Below, piece by piece: positions 1 to 8,326 of a DNA stretch of 64,000 nucleotides. The stretch is from contig NZ_JAAOTJ010000003.1 in the NCBI RefSeq assembly GCF_011297335.1, positions 1 to 64,000 on the forward strand, read 5' to 3'. This stretch comes from Catellatospora methionotrophica. GTDB lineage: Bacteria > Actinomycetota > Actinomycetes > Mycobacteriales > Micromonosporaceae. Under the pieces are notes generated by a model. The model ran no database searches. It saw only the letters and a program-made list of their open reading frames with translations, and had not been told where the DNA came from. A program made the position numbers and the translations under genes. Within the stretch, counting starts at the first letter, position 1. Each line of letters begins with the position of its first letter.

Positions 1-398
1 AGGAGGATGAACAGGGGCAGGATGGCGACGGCGAAGGGGAACATGAGGCCGATGGCGAACAGGGTGAAGATGAGTTCGCGGCCTGCGAAGGCGAAGCGGG
101 CGAAGATGTAGGCGGCCATGGCGGAGGCGGTGACGACGACGGCTGCGGTGGCTAGTGCGATGAGGGTGCTGTTGGCGAGTTGTCGCCAGAAGACGGTGTC
201 GGCGAGGATGCTGGTGTAGTTGTCGGGTTGCCAGGGGTCGGGCCAGCCGAGGGGGTTGGTGGACAGTTGGCCGTTGTCTTTGAAGCCGCCGAGCACGCCG
301 AACCCGACGGGCACCACGATCAGCGCACCGATGGCGATGGACACGAGGTGCAGCACGGCGCGCCGGGCGCGCGCTGCCGGATTGTCGGTGGTGGTCAT
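1..398 (-). CDS. Sugar ABC transporter permease, MalG-like (partial, runs off the left edge)
   Basis: About 132 N-terminal codons are present; the C-terminal half, where the EAA loop would lie, is outside the window. The start is an ATG at 398 that overlaps the stop of the upstream permease as ATGA, so the two are translationally coupled. A short cytoplasmic N-terminus is followed by a hydrophobic segment (about residues 14-34) and, after an extracytoplasmic loop containing 'NPLGWPDPWQPDNY', further membrane segments. That loop is typical of the second inner-membrane subunit of carbohydrate uptake (CUT1) importers. It would pair with the permease at 395-1399 and the binding protein at 1458-2750. 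The divergent xylosidase and xylanase suggest xylo-oligosaccharides as substrate; this is an inference from position. Confidence 0.88.
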   Translation of the reverse strand, partial: MTTTDNPAARARRAVLHLVSIAIGALIVVPVGFGVLGGFKDNGQLSTNPLGWPDPWQPDNYTSILADTVFWRQLANSTLIALATAAVVVTASAMAAYIFARFAFAGRELIFTLFAIGLMFPFAVAILPLFIL

Positions 399-1399
399 CG
401 CTGCACTCCCCGGGTGGTGATCGCGCCCTCGATGTCGCGGCGCAGCACGAATCGCTGGTAGAACAGGGCGAAGACGAAGCTCAGCACGAACATGACGATG
501 CTGATCGCGCTGGCGTAGCCGACTTCGAAGCGGCGGAAGCCGCGGTCGAACATGGTGACGGCCATGGTCTCGGAGGCGTGGATGGGTCCGCCGCCGGTGA
601 GGACCCAGACCATGTCGAACAGCTGGATGCTGCCGATGACCGACAGGAACACGCTGATCCGGATCGTCGGACCGAGCAGCGGCAGCGTCACGTGCCGGAA
701 CACCTGCCAGGCGCTGGCGCCGTCGGTGGTGGCGGCCTCGCTGAGTTCGGCCGGGATGCCCTGGCGACCGGCCAGATAAAGGATCATGTGGAAGCCGAAG
801 TACTTCCACGAGATGACCAGGAACAGGGCGAACAGCACCGTGTCCGGGTCGGCGAAGATCGCTCCGGCGTCGGCGCCCAGCCACTGCGACAGCGTGTCGC
901 CCAGGCCCCGGTTCGGCGAGAACACGAGGGTGAACAGCACGGCGGTGGTGACCTCGGACAGCACGTACGGGGCGAAGAAGATGACGCGGTAGACGCTGCG
1001 GCCCTTGAGCTTCTGGTTGAGCAGCATCGCCAGGCCCAGCGACACCGGCAGCTGGATCAGCAGCGACATGCCGATGAGCACGAACGCCCGCCACAGGTCG
1101 CCGAGGAATGTGGGGTCACCGAAGGCGCGGGTGAAGTTGTCGACGCCGACGAAGTTCTCCGGCAGGCCGAAGCCGTTCCACTTGTACAGGCTGGCATAGC
1201 CCGCGACCACGATCGGGGTGATCACCAGCAGCCCGAACAGCACCAGTGCCGGGGCCAGGAACAGCGCGATGGTGCCCAGGCGGCGGCGCGGCCGGAGCCG
1301 GGTCCGGCGGCCACGCTGCTGCGCGGCCGCCGGATCCGCCGCCAAGAGCTCGGTCGCCGCGTCGCCGGTGCGCGGGCCGGTGATCGTCGATGGCGTCAT
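395..1399 (-). CDS. Sugar ABC transporter permease, MalF-like
   Basis: This 334-residue membrane protein has a basic N-terminus (about residues 1-42), a first transmembrane segment near 43-68, and the binding-protein-dependent transport domain over roughly 100-320. The EAA loop reads 'ELSEAATTDGASAWQVF', the contact site for the transport ATPase. It is the first permease of a CUT1 carbohydrate importer. It lies 58 bases after the binding-protein gene and overlaps the next permease by four bases. No ATPase gene is visible, so a shared MsiK-type ATPase probably energises it. The ATG at 1399 is the only good start in the open frame. Confidence 0.9.
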   Translation of the reverse strand: MTPSTITGPRTGDAATELLAADPAAAQQRGRRTRLRPRRRLGTIALFLAPALVLFGLLVITPIVVAGYASLYKWNGFGLPENFVGVDNFTRAFGDPTFLGDLWRAFVLIGMSLLIQLPVSLGLAMLLNQKLKGRSVYRVIFFAPYVLSEVTTAVLFTLVFSPNRGLGDTLSQWLGADAGAIFADPDTVLFALFLVISWKYFGFHMILYLAGRQGIPAELSEAATTDGASAWQVFRHVTLPLLGPTIRISVFLSVIGSIQLFDMVWVLTGGGPIHASETMAVTMFDRGFRRFEVGYASAISIVMFVLSFVFALFYQRFVLRRDIEGAITTRGVQR

Positions 1400-1457
1400 C
1401 GTGCCTGCTCCACTCGTTTCTCGTACGCGGTTACGGGTTCTTGGTCGATGAACATCG

Positions 1458-2750
1458 CTACTGGCTCTTCGCGACCTTGGTGATGTCCTTGACGATCTGC
1501 TCCGGGGTCTTGGAACCGGCGATCAGCTCGGCGACGCTGTCGTTGACCTGCTGACCCACCGCCGGCGGGTAGGCCTGGTCCAGGAACAGCTGGAACCCGG
1601 TGGCCGAGGCGAGGCTCGCGGCCACGACCTTGCTGTTGGGGTCCTTGATCGCGTCCGCGGCGTCCTTGACCGTCGGCAGCACCGCACCCGTCGCCGCCGA
1701 CTTACGCTGATTCGCCGCGTCCAGCAGCACCTTCAGGAAATCGGTCGTCGACGCCGGAGCGTCCTTACCGACCACGAACCCGTTACCACCACCGAACGCC
1801 TCCGCCACGGTCCCCTTGCCACCGTCGACCGCCGGGAACGCGAAGTAACCCAGCTTGTCCCCCAGGCCCTTCTTACTCGTCGACGACGACGCCTGCACCG
1901 ACGGAGCCCACTGCCCCATCAGCTCCAGCGCCGCACCACCATTGCCCATCGTCGCGGCCTGACCATCCGGCGACCCGTACTCCGCCCCCAGGAAACCCTT
2001 CTGGAACGGCTGCAGATCCACCAACTCCTTCAACCGCTGACCAGCCGCGATGAAATCCGGCGTATCGAAGTTGTTGTCCTTGGCAGCCTGCTGAAGCGCT
2101 CCCAGACCACCGATGCGCATAGCCAGATACGCCCAGTAGAAGTGCCCCGGCCACTTCTCCTTGCCCGCCAGGGCCATGGGGACGATGCCCTTGCCCTTGA
2201 TGGTGCTGACGGTGGTGAGCAGTTCCGCCCACGTGGTCGGCGTCGCGGTGACACCGGCCTTGACGAAAAGGTCCTTGTTGTACCAGAACCCGACCATGCC
2301 CACGTCGAACGGCACCCCGTAGATCTTCCCGTCGATCGTGAACGGCTGCACCGACGCGGGCAGCAGACTGCCGATCCACGGCTGCACATCGGCCGTGATG
2401 TCCTTGACCAGACCGGCGTCCACCTGCTGCTTGAGCACGCCACCGCCCCAGGACTGGAACAGGTCCGGCGGCGAACCGGCCTGCGTGGCCGTGGTCAGCT
2501 TGGCCTTGAACGCCTCGTTCTCCAAAGGCTGGATCACGACCTTGACGTTCGGATGCGCGGTCTCGTACTCCTTCGCGATCGCCGCCCAGACCGGCAGCAT
2601 CGGCTCCGTGTTCTGAATGTGCCACCAGTTGATGGTCTGCGGACCATCCGGTGTGCTCGGTTCGTCGCTGCCGCAGGCGCTGAGCAGGTATGCGCCCGCG
2701 CCGGCGCCCGCGATGCCGAGCAGCGTTCGGCGGGAGAGGTGCGCTGTCAT
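1458..2750 (-). CDS. Sugar ABC transporter solute-binding lipoprotein
   Basis: The 430-residue protein begins with a Tat-like signal ('SRRTLLG') and a lipobox ('LLSAC', Cys about 26), so the mature protein is a membrane-anchored lipoprotein facing outward. The rest matches the family 1 extracellular solute-binding fold, including the conserved 'WYNKDLFVKAG' region and a Gly/Ala-rich 'AFGGGNGFVVGK' segment. It leads an operon with two permease genes. The divergent GH43 and GH10 genes suggest that it captures xylo-oligosaccharides released outside the cell (inference). The 269-base gap upstream carries a GAAACTTTC palindrome that may control both directions. Confidence 0.9.
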   Translation of the reverse strand: MTAHLSRRTLLGIAGAGAGAYLLSACGSDEPSTPDGPQTINWWHIQNTEPMLPVWAAIAKEYETAHPNVKVVIQPLENEAFKAKLTTATQAGSPPDLFQSWGGGVLKQQVDAGLVKDITADVQPWIGSLLPASVQPFTIDGKIYGVPFDVGMVGFWYNKDLFVKAGVTATPTTWAELLTTVSTIKGKGIVPMALAGKEKWPGHFYWAYLAMRIGGLGALQQAAKDNNFDTPDFIAAGQRLKELVDLQPFQKGFLGAEYGSPDGQAATMGNGGAALELMGQWAPSVQASSSTSKKGLGDKLGYFAFPAVDGGKGTVAEAFGGGNGFVVGKDAPASTTDFLKVLLDAANQRKSAATGAVLPTVKDAADAIKDPNSKVVAASLASATGFQLFLDQAYPPAVGQQVNDSVAELIAGSKTPEQIVKDITKVAKSQ

Positions 2751-2824
2751 GTGCCATCCCTTCGAGGACTTACCAGGTGCTCGGATGCCGATCGGGTCGG
2801 CGGGAGGTGCGGAAACACGGCTCC

Positions 2825-2833
2825 GAAACTTTC
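2825..2833. promoter_or_regulatory. Putative xylan-regulator operator (GAAACTTTC)
   Basis: A nine-base palindrome with a central C lies in the divergent region between the importer and the GH43 gene. The GAAANTTTC pattern is known from xylan-utilisation promoters of actinomycetes controlled by LacI-type repressors (XylR/BxlR type). A related TTTTCAG half-site follows about 20 bases later. No LacI gene for this locus lies inside the window, so the regulator would be encoded elsewhere. Confidence 0.5.
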
Positions 2834-2954
2834 AGTACGCAGCCGGTATTTTCAGTTGATGGCGGGCACGTTACGACGTGGGCGCACACGGGGTCAAGGG
2901 GCTGTCTTATCTCGACTCGAACCGCTACGGTGGGCGGGATTTCTGAACCATCGG

Positions 2955-2970
2955 TCCGATAATTCTCGGA
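2955..2970. promoter_or_regulatory. Inverted repeat upstream of GH43 gene
   Basis: TCCGA and TCGGA arms flank six bases (TAATTC), about 50 bases before the GH43 start. The position suits a core promoter or operator. It is a weak signal on its own. Confidence 0.3.
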
Positions 2971-3019
2971 ACGGTGCCGGAAGACAGGTCAGTGCCACCC
3001 CGAACACAAGGAGCCGAAC

Positions 3020-4645
3020 ATGTCGACCGAGATCGCAGACGTGGCCACCGCCGCCCGGTCGATCCGCAACCCCGTCCTGACCGGATTCCACCCCGACCCC
3101 TCGATCCTGCGCGTCGAAGACGACTACTACCTGGCCACCTCCACCTTCGAGTGGTACCCCGGCGTCCGCGTCCACCACTCCCGCGACCTCATCCACTGGC
3201 GAGCCCTCGGCGGCATCGTCACCGAACGACGACTACTCGACCTACGCGGCTGCGGCGACTCCAACGGCATCTGGGCACCCGACCTCACCTGGCACGACGG
3301 CCATTACCACCTCGTCTACAGCGACGTCGCCAGCTTCGCCAGCGGCTACTGGGACCCCCAGAACTACCTCACCACCGCACCCGACATCACCGGCCCCTGG
3401 TCAGACCCGGTGGCCCTGCACTCGCACGGCTTCGACGCGTCGCTGTTCCACGACGACGACGGCACGACCTGGCTGCTGGCGATGAGCGCCGACTGGCGGC
3501 CGGGGCGCGACCGGTTCGGCGGCATCGAGATCCAGCGCTACGACCGGGCCAAACGGGAGCTGGTCGGCAACGCGCAGATCATCTTCACCGGCACCGCGGC
3601 GGGACTGACCGAGGGCCCGCACCTGTACCGCCACGACGGCTGGTACTGGCTGGTCACCGCCGAGGGCGGCACCAGCTGGGAACACCAGGTCACCGTCGCC
3701 CGGTCCCGCAACCTGCACGGGCCGTACGAGGTCGATCCGATCGGGCCGCTGCTGACCTCGGCCGGGCGTCCCGACCTGGCGCTGCAGAAGGCCGGGCACG
3801 GCAGCTTCGTCCGCACCCAGCACGGCGACTGGTACCTCGCCCACCTGGCCGCCCGGCCCTACACCCCGCTGGGCAACTGCGTACTCGGCCGGGAGACCGC
3901 GATCCAGAAGGTCGACTGGACACCCGGCGGCTGGCCCAGCATCCCCGGCGGCATCCCCGCCGACGAGATCGCCGCCCCCGGCCTGACCCCGCACGCCTGG
4001 CCCGCCGAACCCGCGACCGACCACTTCGACGCGCCCCAGCTGTCCACCTCGTGGTCGACCCTGCGCCGCCCGGCCGGCCCCGCATGGATCGACCTGCGCT
4101 CCCGGCCCTCGCACCTGCGCATCCGCGGCGGGCAGTCACCGGTCGGCAAGCAGACCCCCAGCCTCGTCGCCCGCCGCGTCGGCGCGACCCGCTGCGCCCT
4201 GGAGACCGTCGTCGAGTTCGACCCCGCCGACCACCGCCACCTCGCCGGGATCACCGCCTACTACAACACCCTCAACTGGCACTACCTCTACCTGACCAGG
4301 GCCGACGACGGACGCCCGGTGCTGGAACTGCTCAGCTCCGACAGCGGGCGGCGCACCGCCCACCCGGCCCTCACCGTCGACGTCAGCGCCGCGGGCCGGG
4401 TCGGCCTGCGCGCGGAGTTCGACGGGCCCGCGGTGCGCTTCGGTTACGACCTGGGCGACGGCTGGCGGCAGCTGCCTGTCGACCTGGACGCGACCATCCT
4501 GTCCGACGAACACGCCGCGCTGATCATCGACGGCGAACCCGCCGCGTGGGGCTTCACCGGCGCGTTCCTCGGCCTGTGGGTGCAGGACCTCGGCAACGAC
4601 GGCGTACACGCCGACTACGACCACGCCACCTACCTCGAGTACTGA
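3020..4645 (+). CDS. GH43 beta-xylosidase (possible arabinofuranosidase activity)
   Basis: The 541-residue protein has no signal peptide, so it is probably cytoplasmic and cleaves imported xylo-oligosaccharides to xylose. The five-bladed GH43 catalytic domain covers about residues 16-310: catalytic base Asp26 in 'FHPDPS', the pKa-modulating Asp139 in 'GFDASLF', and the general acid Glu198 in 'TEGPHLY'. A C-terminal beta-sandwich (about 335-540) is the XynB-type concanavalin-like domain that completes the active site in this subfamily. The start is supported by AAGGAG six bases upstream. It is followed after 44 bases by the xylanase gene, probably in one transcript. Some relatives also remove arabinose, so the exact substrate is open. 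Confidence 0.9.
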   Translation: MSTEIADVATAARSIRNPVLTGFHPDPSILRVEDDYYLATSTFEWYPGVRVHHSRDLIHWRALGGIVTERRLLDLRGCGDSNGIWAPDLTWHDGHYHLVYSDVASFASGYWDPQNYLTTAPDITGPWSDPVALHSHGFDASLFHDDDGTTWLLAMSADWRPGRDRFGGIEIQRYDRAKRELVGNAQIIFTGTAAGLTEGPHLYRHDGWYWLVTAEGGTSWEHQVTVARSRNLHGPYEVDPIGPLLTSAGRPDLALQKAGHGSFVRTQHGDWYLAHLAARPYTPLGNCVLGRETAIQKVDWTPGGWPSIPGGIPADEIAAPGLTPHAWPAEPATDHFDAPQLSTSWSTLRRPAGPAWIDLRSRPSHLRIRGGQSPVGKQTPSLVARRVGATRCALETVVEFDPADHRHLAGITAYYNTLNWHYLYLTRADDGRPVLELLSSDSGRRTAHPALTVDVSAAGRVGLRAEFDGPAVRFGYDLGDGWRQLPVDLDATILSDEHAALIIDGEPAAWGFTGAFLGLWVQDLGNDGVHADYDHATYLEY

Positions 4646-4689
4646 CCATCCCGTCGACTCCGGTCGACGCCCACCATGGAAGGACGCTC

Positions 4690-5877
4690 ATGAGAATCAA
4701 ACGGTGGATCGCCACCGGCGCCGTCGCCATCGCGACCGTCGGGGCGCTCAACACCCTGCCCGCCTCGGCCGGCCGCCCGTACAACCCGGCCGATCAGAGC
4801 CTGCGCAACCTCGGCCTACGCCACGACCTGTACATCGGCACCGCCGTCGACATGGCGGCCCTGAACGACGCCGCCGACCCGCGCTACCGCGAGCTCGTAG
4901 CCTCGCAGTTCTCGACGGTGACCGCAGAGAACGTGATGAAGTGGGAGAGCTTGGAGCCCACCCGCGGCACCTACGACTGGGCGCCGGCCGACGAGCTGCT
5001 CGCCTTCGCCCAGCAGAACAACCAGCGGGTACGCGGCCACGTGCTGGTCTGGCAGAACCAGCTGCCCGGCTGGCTCACCACCGGCGTCGAGGACGGCTCG
5101 ATCAGCACCGAGCAGCTGCGCGACATCCTGCGCAACCACATCACCACCGTGGTCAAGCACTTCAAGGGCCGGATCTGGCAGTGGGACGTCGTCAACGAGG
5201 CCGTCAGCGACCCCTGGGACAGCCCGTCGACCCTGCACTACAAGGGTTTCTGGGCGCAGCACCTGGGCCCGGACTACATCGCCGACGCGTTCCGCTGGGC
5301 GCGCGCGGCCGACCCGAAGGCGCTGCTGTTCTACAACGACTACAACATCGAGGCGTTCGGCTCCGGTGACCCCGCCGACGACAAGACCCAGTTCGTGTAC
5401 GACATGGCCAAGAACCTGCTCGCGCAGCGGGTGCCGATCGACGGGGTGGGCAGCCAGGGCCACCTGGGCACCCAGTACGGCAACTACGACACCCTGCAAG
5501 TCGCCGCGGCGTTGAAGAAGTTCGCGGGCCTGGGACTGGCGACCGCGTTCACCGAGGTCGACGTGCGCAGCCAGCTGACCGAGGCGGTGCGGAACGGGGA
5601 CTCCAACGAGATCAATCCCCGGCTGCAGGCGTCGGCGGCCAACTACAGCGTGCTGCTGCAGGCCTGCCTGGCCGACCGGCACTGCCTGTCGTTCACGGTC
5701 TGGGGCTTCACCGACAAGCACTCCTGGGTGCCGGACTGGTTCGGCAACGAGGGCATGGCCAACATCTACGACGAGAACTACCAGCCCAAGCGCGCGTACC
5801 ACCTGATGAAGGCGGACCTGATCTACGCCGGCCCGCCGTATGTGCTGCCGCGCATCGCGCAGAAGCCGCGCAGGTAG
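4690..5877 (+). CDS. Secreted GH10 endo-1,4-beta-xylanase
   Basis: This 395-residue protein has a signal peptide (basic 'MRIKRW', hydrophobic core, 'ASAG' cleavage region near residue 28) and a single GH10 (beta/alpha)8 barrel. It has no carbohydrate-binding module. The acid/base Glu170 is in 'WDVVNEAVSD' and the nucleophile Glu289 in 'TEVDVR'; 'KWESLEP' and 'GHVLVWQ' are further GH10 landmarks. It would cut xylan outside the cell, feeding the importer and the intracellular xylosidase. The open frame extends far upstream through the GH43 gene, but GGAAGGA before the ATG at 4690 and the signal peptide fix the start. A strong hairpin follows directly. Confidence 0.93.
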   Translation: MRIKRWIATGAVAIATVGALNTLPASAGRPYNPADQSLRNLGLRHDLYIGTAVDMAALNDAADPRYRELVASQFSTVTAENVMKWESLEPTRGTYDWAPADELLAFAQQNNQRVRGHVLVWQNQLPGWLTTGVEDGSISTEQLRDILRNHITTVVKHFKGRIWQWDVVNEAVSDPWDSPSTLHYKGFWAQHLGPDYIADAFRWARAADPKALLFYNDYNIEAFGSGDPADDKTQFVYDMAKNLLAQRVPIDGVGSQGHLGTQYGNYDTLQVAAALKKFAGLGLATAFTEVDVRSQLTEAVRNGDSNEINPRLQASAANYSVLLQACLADRHCLSFTVWGFTDKHSWVPDWFGNEGMANIYDENYQPKRAYHLMKADLIYAGPPYVLPRIAQKPRR

Positions 5878-5888
5878 CCCGACGGGGG

Positions 5889-5928
5889 CGAGGCCCTGCG
5901 GTCTGGTTCTCCAGACCGCAGGGCCTCG
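5889..5928. terminator. Strong hairpin terminator after the xylanase
   Basis: Perfect 18-base-pair stem with a four-base TTCT loop, starting 11 bases after the xylanase stop. There is no U-tract, as is common for actinomycete terminators. Confidence 0.85.
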
Positions 5929-6223
5929 GCGGGTCCGGGTGGATGGGACCGGGCGGCGCGACGCGGGCGGGCGGCCCTACACCGCCCGCCGCCGTCGTGT
6001 CCTCGCGCCGCCCGGCGACGCCGGGCCCCTCGGAACGGACCGGCTCTGCGGCCATGCCGCCGGCCTGCCGCCCCGGTCGCGCCCGGAGACACCCCGGCGC
6101 AACCCCGTGCGGTCGCCACCGCCGGTCACGGCGCCTCCTCCAACGCGCCGGGACAGCGGTGAACGGCCGACACGCTGGCCACAGCATTCGCAGTATTTTG
6201 CGCGGCACCGATCGACGTCAATG

Positions 6224-6236
6224 ACTTTCGGAAAGT
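6224..6236. promoter_or_regulatory. Palindrome ACTTTCGGAAAGT upstream of the deacetylase
   Basis: Perfect 13-base palindrome with a central G, in an otherwise gene-free stretch (5929-6381) about 145 bases before the deacetylase start. It could be an operator; no cognate regulator is identified. Confidence 0.3.
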
Positions 6237-6299
6237 ATCGGCGGCCGGTGGCCCCACCGACGCCGTCGCCCCGCCTCGCTCGACCGTCTCCGGAAGCCA

Positions 6300-6328
6300 T
6301 TGACGGCCCGGAGCGGCCTGGCGAGAAT
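6300..6328 (+). promoter_or_regulatory. Sigma70-like promoter of the deacetylase gene
   Basis: TTGACG at 6300-6305 and GAGAAT at 6323-6328 are separated by 17 bases. The spacing matches housekeeping actinomycete promoters and lies about 55 bases before the GTG start. Confidence 0.45.
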
Positions 6329-6381
6329 GGAGCGGCGTCCCGAATCGTTTACACCACACGGCCGAATGGTTTCTGATCCGC

Positions 6382-6999
6382 GTGAGCGCCGCCATCATCG
6401 ACACCGCACACGGCGACGGCGACGTCGTCAGTCTCACCTTCGACGACGGGCCCAACCCGGCCGACACTCCGGCTCTGCTCGACGTGCTGCGCCGCCACGA
6501 CGTCACGGCCGTGTTCTGCCTCCAGGGCGACCAGGCCGAACAGCACCCCGAGCTGGTACGCCGCATCGCCGCCGCCGGGCACACGCTGTGCAACCACGGC
6601 ATGCACCACGACGACATGAGCTCCTGGACACCCGAACAGATCGCCGCCGACCTCCGCGAGACCAGCGCCGCCATCCGCCGCGCTCTGCCGGGTGCCCGCA
6701 TTCCGTACTTCCGTGCACCGTATGGCGCCTGGGGCGGCAGCCCGGCCGTGGCGGAGGCACTAGGCATGCGGCCACTGGGCTGGCGGCTGGCCGTCGCCGA
6801 CTGGGAGACCCCCGGCACCGGTGAACTGGTGCGCCGCCTGCGGGCGGGCATCACGCCCGGCGCGGTGGTGCTCCTGCACGACGGCGGCGGCGACCGCAGC
6901 CAGACCGTCGACGCCGTCGACCTCGTCATCGCGTCCTTGAAGGCCCGCCGCTGGCGCTTCACCCAACCCCGGCCCGACTGGCCGCAAGCCCCGGCCTGA
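6382..6999 (+). CDS. Polysaccharide deacetylase (NodB domain, carbohydrate esterase 4)
   Basis: The 205-residue protein is essentially one NodB domain without a signal peptide. Motif 1 is 'TFDDGP' (catalytic and metal Asp at 21-22); the metal-binding His pair is in 'HGMHH' (72 and 76); 'RAPYG' (near 118) and 'LLHDG' (near 168) are the later motifs. Family members remove N- or O-acetyl groups from chitin, peptidoglycan or acetylated xylan. The neighbouring xylan genes make acetyl-xylan possible, but the lack of an export signal argues against an extracellular role. GTG start; it converges with the FxSxx genes on the other strand. Confidence 0.85.
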   Translation: MSAAIIDTAHGDGDVVSLTFDDGPNPADTPALLDVLRRHDVTAVFCLQGDQAEQHPELVRRIAAAGHTLCNHGMHHDDMSSWTPEQIAADLRETSAAIRRALPGARIPYFRAPYGAWGGSPAVAEALGMRPLGWRLAVADWETPGTGELVRRLRAGITPGAVVLLHDGGGDRSQTVDAVDLVIASLKARRWRFTQPRPDWPQAPA

Positions 7000-7006
7000 G
7001 CCGGGA

Positions 7007-8326
7007 TCACGCTGCGGCGACCGCCTTGTTCCGGTCCAGCCACTGGCGGTGTGAGGCGCTCAGTCCCTGCTCGGCCGCGGCGACCACCGCCGCGTCCAGC
7101 GGTTCGGCGAGCAGTTCGTCGGTGCGCTGCCGTAGCCCGACAGCGAGCAGCCGTCCCGCGCCGGTGAGGGCGCCGGATGCCTCGACCGCGCCGAGTCCCC
7201 GGTCGACCTGCAGGCGTGCTTCGGCGAACCGTGAACTGGCCAGTGCGGTGAGGCTGTCCTCGGCGCGCAGCGCGCGCCAGGCGTCGGCGACGCCGACGAA
7301 GGCGTAGACGCCCTGTAGGAGCCCGGCGAGCGGGCGCGGGTCGGTGCGCCACGGCGCGAAGTAGCGGCGGGTGTCGGCCGGGTCGGTCAGCGGGGTGATG
7401 TCGAGCAGGCCGCTGAGTTTCGAGTGCTGGAACTCGTGCACCATCGTGACGGCGAGGTCCGCCGCCGATGCGGGGCGGGTGAGGCCGAACGCGCCGAAGG
7501 CGTGCCGGACGGTGGCGCTGCGGGCCGAGTGCGGATCGGTCTGCGCCAGCGGCACCAGCACCCGCAGCCCGGCGGCGAGTTCGGCGGCACGTCCGGGCAG
7601 GTGCCGGGCGAGCATCGTCCAGGCCTGGGCGAACACGGCCTGCCACTGGGCGACTTCGGCGTCGTCGAGGCGGTTGGCGGGCGGCGCGTGGTGGCCGTGG
7701 CGGTAGGGGTCGACGTCGTCGAGGGCTACCCCGGGCGCGTCGGGGGCGGTGAGCCGCCGGACGGGCTGCCATCCGGGCAGGTCGTCGCCCTGCCACCGGG
7801 GCTCGCCGTCGCGCAGGTCCGCGGGAATCCGGAACGGGTCGCCGCCCGCGGTGACGGAAAGGCGGCCGTCGTCGGCGGTGAGCCGCGCGGCGGTGGCGTC
7901 ACCGACGGACAGCGCCCCCAGGCCGGGTACGGACAGCACGCCGTCGCGTACCGGCACCGGCAGGTCGGCCGGCACGCCCGCGGCGGCGGCGGCGACGGCG
8001 GCGAGGCCGCACAGTTGGCTGAAGTCGGCGGCGGCCGCGACGCCGCGTTCGGCGGCGCGCACGGTGATGCCGGTCCAGGAGCCGACCAGCGGTGCGCTCA
8101 GCACCTCGGCGAACCGGTCCGGGGCGGCCCGGCGGGCGCGTTCGAGGGTGTCGGCGATGGTGTCGCGTTCGGCGGTGCCGCCGGGCCAGTGGCGCAGCAG
8201 GTGGCCGATGAGCAGGAGATGGCGGCTGAGCTGCGCGGCCCGGAGTGCGGTCACGGCCTGAGGGCCGCCGTCCCCGCGGGCGAGCGCGGCGAACGGTGCG
8301 GGGCCGAGTTCGTGGTAGGTCGTCAA
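7007..8326 (-). CDS. HEXXH-motif protein of the FxSxx-COOH system (putative peptide hydroxylase)
   Basis: About 439 residues. The hallmark is 'VHEFQHSKL' with His297 and His301, followed by an acidic and aromatic stretch; the N-terminal half is Ala/Leu-rich and mostly helical. Proteins of this type accompany FxSxx-COOH radical SAM loci, and public annotation names the family HEXXH-motif or aKG-HExxH-type peptide beta-hydroxylase, implying a metal- and 2-oxoglutarate-dependent modification of the precursor. That activity is inferred here. A TTG start at 8326 fits best: GGAG lies five bases upstream and it overlaps the radical SAM stop as TTGA, so the two are coupled. The frame continues open upstream but only as a shadow of the radical SAM gene. 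Confidence 0.82.
   Translation of the reverse strand: MTTYHELGPAPFAALARGDGGPQAVTALRAAQLSRHLLLIGHLLRHWPGGTAERDTIADTLERARRAAPDRFAEVLSAPLVGSWTGITVRAAERGVAAAADFSQLCGLAAVAAAAAGVPADLPVPVRDGVLSVPGLGALSVGDATAARLTADDGRLSVTAGGDPFRIPADLRDGEPRWQGDDLPGWQPVRRLTAPDAPGVALDDVDPYRHGHHAPPANRLDDAEVAQWQAVFAQAWTMLARHLPGRAAELAAGLRVLVPLAQTDPHSARSATVRHAFGAFGLTRPASAADLAVTMVHEFQHSKLSGLLDITPLTDPADTRRYFAPWRTDPRPLAGLLQGVYAFVGVADAWRALRAEDSLTALASSRFAEARLQVDRGLGAVEASGALTGAGRLLAVGLRQRTDELLAEPLDAAVVAAAEQGLSASHRQWLDRNKAVAAA

Noticed and set aside
2974-4689. Long open frame reading into the xylanase from upstream
   Set aside because: It is a shadow of the GH43 gene in another frame; Arg/Pro-rich, no domain, and the xylanase has its own signal peptide and ribosome-binding site at 4690.
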